From positions 372,001 through 436,000 of the forward strand of contig NZ_JAUKFY010000001.1 in NCBI RefSeq assembly GCF_030489605.1: a stretch of 64,000 nt of DNA. Reading direction: 5' to 3'. The notes under the pieces are model-generated. The model was given only the letters and a program-made list of their open reading frames with translations. It had not been told where the DNA came from and searched no databases. Numbering within the stretch: position 1 is the first letter of the stretch; each line of letters begins with the position of its first letter. The stretch comes from Brevibacillus laterosporus (GTDB lineage: Bacteria > Bacillota > Bacilli > Brevibacillales > Brevibacillaceae). Position numbers and translations under genes: made by a program. Positions 24,921 through 33,547 of this stretch are shown here, piece after piece.

Positions 24921-26705
24921 GTGAGTCAAATCAAAGATAAGCTTGCGATATTGCCGGATAAGCCAGGCTGTTATTTAATGAAAAATGCGAATGGCGACAT
25001 TATCTATGTGGGAAAAGCTAAAGTATTAAAAAATCGCGTTCGTTCCTATTTTACTGGCAGTCATGATGGCAAAACTCAGTTACTGGTAAATGAAATTGCT
25101 GATTTTGAATATATTGTCGTCTCAAGCCCGATTGAGGCGCTTATTTTAGAATGTAATCTGATCAAAAAATATGATCCTAGGTATAACATCTTATTAAAAG
25201 ATGATAAGACATATCCTTATATTAAAATCACCAATGAGGCGCACCCCCGTTTGGAGATCACGCGTCGCCTTTTAAAGGATAAGGCGAAGTATTTTGGACC
25301 GTATCCCAATGCGACCGCTGCCCAAGAAGTGAAGAAGCTGCTGGATCGTTTATACCCGCTGCGCAAATGTAAAAATATGCCAAAACAGGTATGCTTGTAT
25401 TATCACATGCATCAATGCATGGCACCCTGTGTGTTCGAGGTGGATAATGCGGAGAATCTCCGCATTGTTGATGAGATTGCTAGATTCCTAGATGGAGGCC
25501 ATAAGGCGACGAAGGAAATCCTGACACAGAAAATGATGATGGCTGCCGAAAATTTGGAGTTTGAGCGAGCAAAAGAATTTCGTGACCAAATTCATAATAT
25601 TGAAGCAGTCATGGAGAAGCAAAAGATTACATTGACTGATACAGTTGACCGCGATATTTTTGGTTATCATACCGATAAAGGCTGGATGTGCGTACAAGTC
25701 TTCTATATGCGGGGAGGTAAACTAATCGAGCGTGATACAAGCTCGTTTCCCTTTTACGGAGAGGCTATAGAGGATTTCATGTCGTTTGTAGCACAGTATT
25801 ATTTTGACAAACAGCAAGCCCTGCCAAAAGAGATTTTACTTCCTGAAGAAAGTGAGCCTGAGCTGATCTCGGAATGGCTAGGAGTAAAAGTGCTGACTCC
25901 AAAACGAGGGAAAAAGCATGAATTAATTGATATGGCAAACGAGAATGCTCGCATTGCCCTAGCTGAGAAATTTGCCCTGTTAGCAAAGGATGATGCCCGT
26001 ACTGTGCAGGCTGTCCATAATTTAGGCAACCTTATGGGAATAGGAACCCCTCATCGTATTGAGGCCTTTGACAACTCCAACATACAGGGAACAGAACCTG
26101 TCTCGGCCATGGTTGTCTTTACCGATGGGAAACCAGACAAGAAGGAGTACCGAAAATATAAAATAAAAACAGTAGAAGGCCCTGATGACTACGGTTCCAT
26201 GCGAGAGGTTATTTTACGTAGATATTCTCGCTTGTTAAAAGAAAATCAACCATTGCCAAATCTAATTGTGATTGATGGAGGCAAGGGTCAAATCAGTGCG
26301 GCGATGGATGTGTTAGAAAATGAATTAGGGCTGTTCATCCCCGTCTGTGGACTCGCTAAAGACGAGAAGCATAAAACAGCGATGTTACTCTATGGTGACC
26401 CACCTATGCCTGTAGAGCTCAAGCGGGATAGCCATGAGTTTTATTTGCTGCAACGCGTCCAGGATGAGGTGCACCGCTTTGCTATCACGTTTCATCGTCA
26501 GGCGCGTTCGAAAACAATGCTTTCTTCCCGATTAGATGAGATACCAGGTATAGGAGAGAAGCGGCGGAAGAAGCTGTTCCAGCATTTTGGCTCATTGAAA
26601 AAGATGCGGGAAGCAACAGTGGAAGATTTCCGCCAGCTTGGCATTGGTGATAAATTAGCAAGAGATATTATTTCGCATTTAAGAGGATTGAAGGATGAGA
26701 AGTAA
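24921..26705 (+). CDS. uvrC: Excinuclease ABC subunit C
   Basis: 594 residues, normal for UvrC. The order is: GIY-YIG nuclease domain ([20 protein letters not shown], residues ~10-90), a Cys cluster ([19 protein letters not shown]), a UVR motif around residues 200-235 ([13 protein letters not shown]), the RNase H-like endonuclease domain ([30 protein letters not shown]), and C-terminal helix-hairpin-helix motifs ([30 protein letters not shown]). With UvrA and UvrB it cuts on both sides of bulky DNA lesions. The start is GTG 24921 after AAGGAG. It ends 2 bases from the stop of the convergent dehydrogenase gene. Confidence 0.97.
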   Translation: MSQIKDKLAILPDKPGCYLMKNANGDIIYVGKAKVLKNRVRSYFTGSHDGKTQLLVNEIADFEYIVVSSPIEALILECNLIKKYDPRYNILLKDDKTYPYIKITNEAHPRLEITRRLLKDKAKYFGPYPNATAAQEVKKLLDRLYPLRKCKNMPKQVCLYYHMHQCMAPCVFEVDNAENLRIVDEIARFLDGGHKATKEILTQKMMMAAENLEFERAKEFRDQIHNIEAVMEKQKITLTDTVDRDIFGYHTDKGWMCVQVFYMRGGKLIERDTSSFPFYGEAIEDFMSFVAQYYFDKQQALPKEILLPEESEPELISEWLGVKVLTPKRGKKHELIDMANENARIALAEKFALLAKDDARTVQAVHNLGNLMGIGTPHRIEAFDNSNIQGTEPVSAMVVFTDGKPDKKEYRKYKIKTVEGPDDYGSMREVILRRYSRLLKENQPLPNLIVIDGGKGQISAAMDVLENELGLFIPVCGLAKDEKHKTAMLLYGDPPMPVELKRDSHEFYLLQRVQDEVHRFAITFHRQARSKTMLSSRLDEIPGIGEKRRKKLFQHFGSLKKMREATVEDFRQLGIGDKLARDIISHLRGLKDEK

Positions 26706-26707
26706 GC

Positions 26708-27643
26708 TTATTTCTTCATAATCTTGTGCAATTGCTTTTTTACAAGTAGCTCTATGAATCTCCAGGGTAATATTTTTTTACTAAAGAGTAAGCTTTTGAT
26801 GCTTTTTCCAACTGGATAACGAAAGGACGGATTCGGAGCCTTTACAATACGTAATACAGTGTGGACTACTTCTTCTGGATCTCCAGAGTGCATGGCGTTG
26901 TGCCTAGCTTGCTGTTGCAAATACGTTAAAAGGGTATGATAGGGAGACTCGGGTGAGAAAGCTGCTGCTTCTAGGCTTTTTTCCCATATATGGGTTCGGT
27001 ATGGTCCGGGTTCTATTAGAACAACCTTGATGCCAAATGGGAGCATTTCTAAGCGTAGAGATTCACTGAACCCTTCTAGTGCATGTTTGGAGGCGGTGTA
27101 GGGACCGAGCATAGGGAAACCAAATTGTCCGCAAATGCTGCTCATATTGATAATGAGACCGCTCCTTTGCTCACGCATGGATTTTAAAACCGCTTGAGTA
27201 GTGGCTACCGCTCCAAAAAAATTGGTTTCAAACTGATTGCGCCAGTCTTCTAGGGGGATTTCTTCAGTAAAACCTCCAGTCGCATAGCCAGCATTGTTAA
27301 TTAAGATGTCTATCTTGCCGAATAGCTGTAGCGTTTGGTCGATGGCCTGCGCAATACTATCTTGTTTCGCAACATCTAAGGGGATAACGTGTAAATGATC
27401 CTCAATGCCACGGGCTGAAGCCTCTTGAAGAAGAGGCTTTTTTTTTGTTACGTCACGCATTGTGGCGATTACTTGATAGCCAGCTTCTGCAAGAGCTATA
27501 CTAATTTGTTTTCCAAAGCCGCTTGAGCAACCAGTGATAAGAACCACAGACGAGGCAGATTTCGACTTTAAATGTACGGAGGAAGGAGTTTTATTGTCCG
27601 TGTTAGCCTCGGTTTGGTTCTGCAAGGTTGTATTATCTTTCAT
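26708..27643 (-). CDS. Short-chain dehydrogenase/reductase
   Basis: 311 residues. A polar N-terminal extension of about 35 residues precedes the Rossmann fold: VLITGCSSGFGKQIS (TGxxxGxG), VIPLDVAKQDS, ILINNAGYATGGF (NNAG), IINMSSICGQFGFP and the catalytic YTASKHALEGFSESL (YxxxK). It should be an NAD(P)H-dependent oxidoreductase; the closest general type is the retinol-dehydrogenase-like SDR group with an unknown substrate. AAAGGAGG lies 9 bases before ATG 27643; the frame extends to 27661 without a better start. Transcribed towards uvrC. Confidence 0.88.
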   Translation of the reverse strand: MKDNTTLQNQTEANTDNKTPSSVHLKSKSASSVVLITGCSSGFGKQISIALAEAGYQVIATMRDVTKKKPLLQEASARGIEDHLHVIPLDVAKQDSIAQAIDQTLQLFGKIDILINNAGYATGGFTEEIPLEDWRNQFETNFFGAVATTQAVLKSMREQRSGLIINMSSICGQFGFPMLGPYTASKHALEGFSESLRLEMLPFGIKVVLIEPGPYRTHIWEKSLEAAAFSPESPYHTLLTYLQQQARHNAMHSGDPEEVVHTVLRIVKAPNPSFRYPVGKSIKSLLFSKKILPWRFIELLVKKQLHKIMKK

Positions 27644-27736
27644 TAGAAAGCCTCCTTTCATGTCCTTTTAAAAAGATACGAAAACTATGCTCATTGTATC
27701 ACGCGAATATCTTCCTACATCCCTTAACAAAAAGAA

Positions 27737-27765
27737 TTGTAACTGGCAAAGTAACGTGATATAAT
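27737..27765 (+). promoter_or_regulatory. lysC promoter
   Basis: TTGTAA (27737-27742), 17-base spacer, TATAAT (27760-27765). The lysine riboswitch begins about 45 bases downstream. Confidence 0.7.
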
Positions 27766-27810
27766 TCTGAATAATCTCATAAGCAACAACCTCACTTCCC
27801 TATACAGGAG

Positions 27811-27996
27811 TGAGGTAGAGGCGCAAAAACCAAGAGTACCCTCCGGAGATATGGGAATCTATGATGGAGCTGGGAAAGGGGAATTTGCCGAAGTGTGCAC
27901 GCGACACCCAAGCGGTGCATGCTGGGCTTACGTTGAATAAGCGTAAGACTGTCATTTGCATGTCCTACCCGTCATGCAAATGGAGAGCTATCTCAC
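27811..27996 (+). ncRNA. Lysine riboswitch (L box)
   Basis: The conserved core is readable in order: GGTAGAGGCGCA, CCAAGAGTA, GGAAAGGGGAATTTGCCGAAG, GTTGAATAAGCGTAAG, ACTGTCA, and the closing GAGAGCTATCTCA, which pairs with TGAGGTAG at the 5' end. Lysine binding should favour the terminator at 28075 and shut off lysC. Confidence 0.93.
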
Positions 27997-28074
27997 CGGG
28001 CTGCTAGAGCTATTATTACTTGCTTTGGCATTTCCGTGAATCAGGGGAAGGAGGGACCGTGTATGTCCAGTTAG

Positions 28075-28112
28075 GGCAACGACTAGGAATTTCCTTTGTC
28101 GTTGCCTTTTTT
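28075..28112 (+). terminator. Riboswitch-controlled terminator before lysC
   Basis: GGCAACGAC (28075-28083) pairs with GTCGTTGCC (28098-28106), with an inner AGGAA/TTCCT pairing, then TTTTTT. It lies between the lysine aptamer and the lysC start at 28205. Confidence 0.9.
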
Positions 28113-28204
28113 GTACTTCAATTAGTCAAAAGCTTTCATTATAAATAAACTAAAGGAAGGCATATGATCCAGACTAGCAGAATATACCAGAGGAGAGATT
28201 CGGA

Positions 28205-29443
28205 ATGGAAATTGTGGTGCAAAAATACGGGGGAACATCCGTAGGCTCTGCGGAGCGGATTCAAGAGGTGGCACAGAGAGTTATCCGTTATAAGGATGCC
28301 GGGTATGCCATGGTGGTTGTGGTATCTGCTATGGGAAAAACAACAGATGTGCTGGTCGATTTAGCAAAGGAATTACATGAGAACCCATCTGCTCGTGAAA
28401 TGGATATGCTGCTTGCAACAGGCGAACAGGTTTCTATTGCGTTGCTTAGTATGGCTCTACAGAGCAGAGGGTACGAGGCTGTGTCCATGACAGGCTGGCA
28501 AGCGGGCATTTTAACTGAAGAGAAGCATGGAAAGGCACGCATTAGTACGATTAACAGTCAACGGATTGAGCAAGAATTACAGCAGGGGAAAATTGTCATC
28601 GTAGCAGGTTTTCAAGGAGCTAGCGAAAACGGAGAAATTACAACATTGGGACGGGGCGGGTCTGATACTACAGCTGTAACAATAGCGGCTAGTCTACAGG
28701 CTACATGCTGTGAAATCTACACAGATGTATCAGGGGTATTTACAGCCGATCCGCGCATTGTTGCCCGTGCACAAAAGTTAAGCTCCGTTTCATATGATGA
28801 GATGCTAGAATTAGCAACTCTAGGAGCTGGCGTATTGCATCCGCGTTCTGTGGAAAGTGCAAAAAAACATCGAGTTCGTCTTGTGGTTCGTTCCAGTTTT
28901 ACAGAAGAAGAGGGAACATTGGTTGAGGAGGAGACAAACATGGAGTTAGGCAAAGTAATTAGCGGAATAGCTCATGATAAAGATGTGGCTTCTATAACGG
29001 TTATCGGAATGCCTGTAAAAGTAGGCATGTTATCCTTGTTATTTAAAGCATTGGCGGACGCTTCTATTAATGTAGATATCATTATTCAAAGCACCTATCA
29101 TGACAAAGCAAATAATGTTTCCTTTACGATCTCCGCTGATGATTTACATAGAACGCTGGAGACCTTGGCGGTTCATCAGGAGGAGTTAGGCTTTGAGCAT
29201 GTGGAATATGAATCTGGTCTTGCAAAAGTTTCAATTGTAGGAGCCGGAATGATAACCAATCCGGGGGTTGCAGCCGATATGTTTAGTCATTTATCCAGCC
29301 AGGATATTCTCATTCGGATGGTATCTACCTCTGATATTAAGGTATCTTGTGTTATCCCGGCAGAAAAAGTGGCGCAAGCTGTAGCTACACTGCATACGGC
29401 GTTTGGATTGGATGTTTCTGCGGATGCTGTCGTGCACGCTTAA
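28205..29443 (+). CDS. lysC: Aspartokinase, lysine-regulated
   Basis: 412 residues, as aspartokinase II. The kinase domain opens with VVQKYGGTSVGSAERI and contains VVVVSAMGKTTD, LLATGEQVSIALLS and TLGRGGSDTTAVTIA; two ACT regulatory modules follow from about residue 265 (ISGIAHDKDVASITVIGMP; AKVSIVGAGMITNPGVAADM). It phosphorylates aspartate, the first step to lysine, methionine, threonine and diaminopimelate. GAGGAGAG precedes ATG 28205. The leader riboswitch shows lysine control of transcription. Related enzymes make a second, shorter subunit from an internal start; a matching internal start was not tested here. Confidence 0.95.
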   Translation: MEIVVQKYGGTSVGSAERIQEVAQRVIRYKDAGYAMVVVVSAMGKTTDVLVDLAKELHENPSAREMDMLLATGEQVSIALLSMALQSRGYEAVSMTGWQAGILTEEKHGKARISTINSQRIEQELQQGKIVIVAGFQGASENGEITTLGRGGSDTTAVTIAASLQATCCEIYTDVSGVFTADPRIVARAQKLSSVSYDEMLELATLGAGVLHPRSVESAKKHRVRLVVRSSFTEEEGTLVEEETNMELGKVISGIAHDKDVASITVIGMPVKVGMLSLLFKALADASINVDIIIQSTYHDKANNVSFTISADDLHRTLETLAVHQEELGFEHVEYESGLAKVSIVGAGMITNPGVAADMFSHLSSQDILIRMVSTSDIKVSCVIPAEKVAQAVATLHTAFGLDVSADAVVHA

Positions 29444-29511
29444 TTTGCTTTAGATAAAACAGAATGTAGATTTGCTTCAAATGGACAGGGATAGGATTGG
29501 ATTAATCAAGG

Positions 29512-29552
29512 AGCCTGGTGGGGAGACTTCCACCGGGCTTTATGTGTTTTTA
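29512..29552 (+). terminator. Intrinsic terminator after lysC
   Basis: 10-bp stem AGCCTGGTGG (29512-29521) with CCACCGGGCT (29530-29539), one T-G pair, then TTATGTGTTTTT. Confidence 0.72.
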
Positions 29553-29562
29553 CTGAATTTTA

Positions 29563-29591
29563 TTGACAAATAGTACAAACTTTCAAATAAT
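29563..29591 (+). promoter_or_regulatory. Promoter of the acetyltransferase gene
   Basis: TTGACA (29563-29568), 17-base spacer, AATAAT (29586-29591). The predicted start near 29598 lies after GGAGGG (29592-29597), which would leave that site outside the mRNA. Confidence 0.55.
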
Positions 29592-29624
29592 GGAGGGAAA
29601 AACTTTTTGAAAGGGAATTGCCAA

Positions 29625-30446
29625 ATGATCCGAAAACTAACAGAATCAGATTATGAAGCATTTATGGAATTGGTATCAAAAGAGAGAAGCTTGAACTTAT
29701 TTCTTATTGGTGATGTAGAAAATTTTGGCTTCTCTACCCCTTTTCAAGAATTATGGGGGGAATGGTCAGCGAGTGACCAGACCAAACTCTCTGCTGTACT
29801 TTTGCGGTATTATCACTCGTATGTATTTTATGCTTCGGATAAGTTTGATATCGAAGGATTCAGTGAAATTTTACTTGCTGACAAGAAGCTGGAGGTTTTA
29901 TCAGGGAAACAAGATTGTTTACAAGCCTTTGCAAGTCATCTGCCGAAGCATGAGGTCAAAACTACCTATTTTGCAGAATTAGAAGATGACTCTCGATTGC
30001 CTCAGGATGAAATCAAAGGATTTGAGATAAAAAAAGCCACAGTCCATGATGTAAAAAGAATCGTCAGCCTGCGCGATCAGATTAAAGAGTTTGGCAGATC
30101 TGCTGATGCAGAAGAAGCGTTGAAACACACACTGGAAAGCGGTACAGGGAGAACCTACTATGTAGAGGTGAACACAGAAACGGTAGCCTGTGCTTCGACA
30201 ACAGCCGAGTGTTCGATGGCTGCCATGATTGTTGGTGTTTGTACTCATCCCATTTATCGCAAGCGGGGGTATGCTAGTGCTTGCATGGCAGCGCTGTGCA
30301 GGGATGCTTTAGCGGAAGGGCGAAGCTTGTGCTTGTTTTATGATAATCCAGAGGCTGGAGCTATTTATAAACGTTTGGGCTTTCAGGACATTGGAATCTG
30401 GTCAATGTATCAAATAAAAAGAGAAGAATCCTTTTCGTTGAAATAG
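29625..30446 (+). CDS. GNAT-family N-acetyltransferase
   Basis: 273 residues from ATG 29625. The N-terminal half (MIRKLTESDYEAFMELVSKE, LNLFLIGDVENFGF) is a degenerate GNAT-like module. The C-terminal half is a standard GNAT domain with the acetyl-CoA loop GVCTHPIYRKRGYASACM and the final ALYDNPEAG-like element (LFYDNPEAGAIYKRLGFQD). The acceptor substrate is unknown. A TTG at 29607 has GGAGGG in front, but the promoter at 29563-29591 predicts an mRNA that starts after that site; AAAGGG at 29610-29615 then serves ATG 29625. It stands alone between the lysC terminator and the SAM riboswitch. Confidence 0.78.
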   Translation: MIRKLTESDYEAFMELVSKERSLNLFLIGDVENFGFSTPFQELWGEWSASDQTKLSAVLLRYYHSYVFYASDKFDIEGFSEILLADKKLEVLSGKQDCLQAFASHLPKHEVKTTYFAELEDDSRLPQDEIKGFEIKKATVHDVKRIVSLRDQIKEFGRSADAEEALKHTLESGTGRTYYVEVNTETVACASTTAECSMAAMIVGVCTHPIYRKRGYASACMAALCRDALAEGRSLCLFYDNPEAGAIYKRLGFQDIGIWSMYQIKREESFSLK

Positions 30447-30447
30447 A

Positions 30448-30477
30448 TTGACAATTCTTACTCGAAAGAAGTATGAT
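30448..30477 (+). promoter_or_regulatory. metX promoter
   Basis: TTGACA (30448-30453), 18-base spacer, TATGAT (30472-30477), about 20 bases before the SAM riboswitch. Confidence 0.68.
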
Positions 30478-30497
30478 AAACAAAATTATATAGAAAT

Positions 30498-30608
30498 CTC
30501 TTATCAAGAGTGGTGGAGGGACTGGCCCGAAGAAACCCGGCAACCCCGCAAGAAGCGGAGAGGTGCTAAATCCAGCAGGCACACATGAAGTAGTCTGGCA
30601 GATAAGAG
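30498..30608 (+). ncRNA. SAM riboswitch (S box, SAM-I)
   Basis: Outer helix P1: CTCTTATC (30498-30505) with GATAAGAG (30601-30608). The core motifs AAGAGTGGTGGAGGGACTGG, CCCGAAGAAACCCGGCAACC and GGTGCTAAATCCAGCAG are all present. SAM binding stabilises P1 and allows the terminator at 30629. Confidence 0.96.
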
Positions 30609-30628
30609 CGGGTCTAGTCGATACGATC

Positions 30629-30659
30629 AAACCCCTCTTCTCCGGAAGAGGGGTTTTTT
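30629..30659 (+). terminator. Riboswitch-controlled terminator before metX
   Basis: AAACCCCTCTTC (30629-30640) pairs perfectly with GAAGAGGGGTTT (30645-30656), then TTT. Confidence 0.9.
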
Positions 30660-30712
30660 AGCATATAAATACCTGCACTTTAGGGCATCAAGTGGAAATG
30701 GGAGGAATTGCA

Positions 30713-31813
30713 TTGAGAAAAGCAACGATTCACAATCTGGAGTTGGAATGTGGCGAGGTGCTCCGTCAAGTGGAAATCGGTTATACAACAAGCGGTACGT
30801 ACAACTCTGAGCAATCAAATGCAATTTTGGTTTGCCACGCGTTAACTGGAGACAGTCAAGTGGTAGGTGATGGTGAAAAGCCAGGCTGGTGGGATGGGCT
30901 GATTGGGCCAGGAAAAGCAATTGATACCAATTATTATTACGTGATTTGCACAAACGTATTAGGTGGCTGCTACGGAACAACAGGTCCTGCAAGTATGAAT
31001 CCAGAGACAAAAGAGCCATATGCCACTCATTTTCCTGTTGTGACGATCCGAGACATGGTGCGCGCCCAATACAAGCTCATCGAACAACTGGGAATTTCTC
31101 ATCTTTATGCGGTTATTGGCGGTTCGATGGGTGGTATGCAGGTGTATGAGTGGGCGGTTGAATATCCCCAGATGATGGATGTAGTGATCCCGGTGGCTAC
31201 CTGCGCTCAGCTATCAGCTATGGCCATTGCTTATAATGATGTGGCAAGGCAAGCGATCTGTAATGATCCGGATTGGAATAATGGACATTATTATCCACAG
31301 TTAGGTCCTATTCGCGGGTTGGCAACAGCACGTATGGTTGGCATGATTACATACCGGACAGCCGAATTATTTGAAGAACGATTTGGCAGGGCTCATCAAG
31401 GCACCGTGCATGCCGACTTAGTGGATACCACATTTGAAGTGGAAAGCTATTTACGTTATCAAGGCGATAAGCTCGTGCAGCGCTTTGATGCAAATAGCTA
31501 TCTCTATCTCCTAAAAGCAATGGATACCCACGATATTGGCAGGGGAAGGAATGGGATTGAAAACGCATTGTCACGCATCAAAGCCAAGGTAGTCTGTATA
31601 GCTATTTCCAACGATTTATTGTATCCAATTCCTCATCAGCTTTGGCTATCCTCTACATTAAAACAACAGGGGAAGAATGTTGACTTTTTTGCAATTGACT
31701 CCGTATTTGGGCACGATGGTTTTTTAGTTGAAATGGATAAAATGGCTCAGCTAGTGGGGCCTTATTTTCCTGTAAGGGTAGTAGAGCAACAAACATCCCA
31801 ATTGATTGGATAA
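30713..31813 (+). CDS. metX: Homoserine O-acetyltransferase
   Basis: 366 residues, alpha/beta-hydrolase fold of the MetX family. Signatures: VCHALTGDSQV, GKAIDTNYYYVICTNVLGG, TGPASMNPETKEPY, the nucleophile elbow GGSMGGMQVYEW, and the catalytic Asp and His near ISNDLLYP and FGHDGFLVEMD. It acetylates homoserine at the first committed step to methionine. GGGAGG at 30698-30703 serves TTG 30713; the frame back to 30692 has no separate site. The SAM riboswitch upstream gives feedback by SAM. Confidence 0.94.
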   Translation: MRKATIHNLELECGEVLRQVEIGYTTSGTYNSEQSNAILVCHALTGDSQVVGDGEKPGWWDGLIGPGKAIDTNYYYVICTNVLGGCYGTTGPASMNPETKEPYATHFPVVTIRDMVRAQYKLIEQLGISHLYAVIGGSMGGMQVYEWAVEYPQMMDVVIPVATCAQLSAMAIAYNDVARQAICNDPDWNNGHYYPQLGPIRGLATARMVGMITYRTAELFEERFGRAHQGTVHADLVDTTFEVESYLRYQGDKLVQRFDANSYLYLLKAMDTHDIGRGRNGIENALSRIKAKVVCIAISNDLLYPIPHQLWLSSTLKQQGKNVDFFAIDSVFGHDGFLVEMDKMAQLVGPYFPVRVVEQQTSQLIG

Positions 31814-31908
31814 CCAGCTTATCAGACGATAAAGCGGAAGCAGACAGGCAGGAAACCATGACAATGACACCTAGTAATTATGTAAACGTATATAAGAACT
31901 CTGCACGT

Positions 31909-31941
31909 AAAAACAGGTTGTTACCCTGAGATAACAACCTG
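31909..31941 (-). terminator. Intrinsic terminator of yslB (minus strand)
   Basis: CAGGTTGTTA (31914-31923) pairs perfectly with TAACAACCTG (31932-31941); read on the minus strand the stem is followed by TTTTTACG. The stem overlaps the yslB stop codon. Confidence 0.8.
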
Positions 31942-32400
31942 AATGTGTGCAGTTGGTTCTTTTTTTTTGTCCTTTCCCAGAAGAGTGAGCGTGGCATTTG
32001 ACTCACGCTCTAACCACTTGCCAATAGATCCGGCAATAAAGCCTGTCTCAAACTGTAGGGTGCGTTCTAGTCGATTTGTACTCTGCATGGTAAGATGAGG
32101 ATGTGTCAGGAGATATTCAATTTGTGTAGCTGTACACAAGGTTAATTCCAGCTTTCCTAAGCCGAGCTGGATGAAGGCTAATATCAGATCTTCTGCCGCA
32201 TGTATATGATAGGTTTCACCTATCTCTTTCCCCATCCAATAAAGAATAGGAGCTTCACAATCTCCCAGTAATTCCTGAGTGACTACATTTCGAAAAAAGA
32301 GATGACCGGCAAAAGGCATGTTCATTTGCTGCATACGCTGACGATCATAAGCTGAAAACTCGGGTAAAAGCTGTTGTAGGATATCAGTAGCTTGTCTCAC
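31921..32400 (-). CDS. yslB: YslB-family (DUF2507) protein
   Basis: 159 residues. LFFRNVVTQELLGDCEAPILYWMGKEIG, shown here by its two ends LFFRNVVTQELLGD and APILYWMGKEIG, and the later LERTLQFETGFIAGSIGKWLE match YslB, a small cytoplasmic V4R-like/heme-pocket-like fold of unknown role. In B. subtilis yslB is likewise next to lysC and sdhC. GAGGACGAGC precedes the ATG at 32400. It is divergent from sdhCAB, with about 500 bases between them. Confidence 0.85.
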   Translation of the reverse strand: MRQATDILQQLLPEFSAYDRQRMQQMNMPFAGHLFFRNVVTQELLGDCEAPILYWMGKEIGETYHIHAAEDLILAFIQLGLGKLELTLCTATQIEYLLTHPHLTMQSTNRLERTLQFETGFIAGSIGKWLERESNATLTLLGKDKKKEPTAHIQVVISG

Positions 32401-32607
32401 GTTAGCTCGTCCTCCTTTTGTGCATGATTTCTATTCTATGAAAGAAAAAAACAATTATGCTAAGACCAGGAAAATGACAGGAGTAAATGGGGATGAGAGA
32501 GAGTATAGCTGATAGATGCGTGGTCATAATAAGAATAAATAACAAGAAAAGCTAGAAATGATATAGATTACAATTAATCTAAGAATGTATTAAGTCTATT
32601 CAATTGC

Positions 32608-32636
32608 TTGACGCTACTAAGAGGTAGGAGTACAAT
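32608..32636 (+). promoter_or_regulatory. sdhCAB promoter
   Basis: TTGACG (32608-32613), exact 17-base spacer, TACAAT (32631-32636). Transcription should start near 32643. Confidence 0.65.
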
Positions 32637-32642
32637 TGGTTT

Positions 32643-32917
32643 TGGTCACATAATTTCCAATCTTTATTCTTTATTTAGACACAACTCGTTTGCGCCCGCG
32701 GTTTTTTTATGCTTTGGATTGACAGACTTTTGAAACCATTTCGCAAACTGGAAACATTTTGTGTTTCTATATTGAGGGACTGGTTTTTCGTGAATAGAGG
32801 ATGTTCTTCCAAAGTGGAAGCGGAGCGGAACATGTGTCTTGCTTGAGCCTATACGGTGAAAGCATAGGTATTGTAAGATAACATTTTCCACACATCAATG
32901 AAGGGGGGACCCAAGGC
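32643..32917 (+). other. Long untranslated leader of sdhCAB
   Basis: About 275 bases between the predicted start site and sdhC. I see no gene with a binding site and no recognised riboswitch core. There is a T-run at 32701-32707 after GCGCCCGCGG but no convincing terminator stem. A second promoter inside the leader cannot be excluded. Confidence 0.4.
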
Positions 32918-33529
32918 ATGGCAAGTAAGAAAAACTTCGCTTTGCACAAGCTTCACACTCTGCTCGGGTTGTTTCCGATCGGGTTGTTTTTACTGTTCCA
33001 TTTAACGGCGAACTTTCAAGCAACCAAAGGGCCGGAAGCATTTAACGAAGCGGTTGGCCTAATTGAAAAGGCACCGTTCTTATTGTTTTTGGAATTTGCA
33101 TTCATTTATCTCCCGCTGTTGTTCCACGCCATTTACGGTCTATATCTTGCATTTCAAGCAAAACCGAACAATGGCAACTACTCGTTTTTCCGCAATCAAA
33201 TGTATCTCTGGCAGCGCGTTACAGGTGTTTTCACGCTGATTTTCGTAGCGTGGCATGTATGGCAAACACGTATTGCCAAAGCACTTGGTACTGTCGAAAT
33301 TAACTATGACCTGATGCATGATATTTTCACTAATCCCGTAATGATAGCGTTTTACGCTGTAGGTGTTCTATCCGCTGTGTTCCACCTTTGCAATGGCGTA
33401 TGGTCGTTCTTAGTGCATTGGGGCATTACAGTAGGGCCGCGTTCACAACGTATGGCAACTTATTTCACCATGATCCTGTTCGTAGCATTATCCTACGTAG
33501 GCTTGCGTGCCGTATTCGCATTCGTGTAA
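32918..33529 (+). CDS. sdhC: Succinate dehydrogenase cytochrome b558 subunit
   Basis: 203 residues with five membrane segments and conserved histidines for two b-type hemes (HKLHTLLGLFPIGLFLLFHL, LPLLFHAIYGLYLAF, FVAWHVWQTRI, FHLCNGVWSFLVHWG). This is the one-subunit diheme anchor of B. subtilis-type menaquinone-linked complex II. It anchors SdhAB and passes electrons to menaquinone. GAAGGGGGG lies a little over 10 bases before ATG 32918. sdhA follows after 18 bases. Confidence 0.95.
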   Translation: MASKKNFALHKLHTLLGLFPIGLFLLFHLTANFQATKGPEAFNEAVGLIEKAPFLLFLEFAFIYLPLLFHAIYGLYLAFQAKPNNGNYSFFRNQMYLWQRVTGVFTLIFVAWHVWQTRIAKALGTVEINYDLMHDIFTNPVMIAFYAVGVLSAVFHLCNGVWSFLVHWGITVGPRSQRMATYFTMILFVALSYVGLRAVFAFV

Positions 33530-33547
33530 GAGAAGGGGGAATAAAAC

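Noticed and set aside
32664-32949. Minus-strand ORFs upstream of sdhC
   Set aside because: No ribosome binding site, no domain, and they lie in the leader opposite the sdh transcript.
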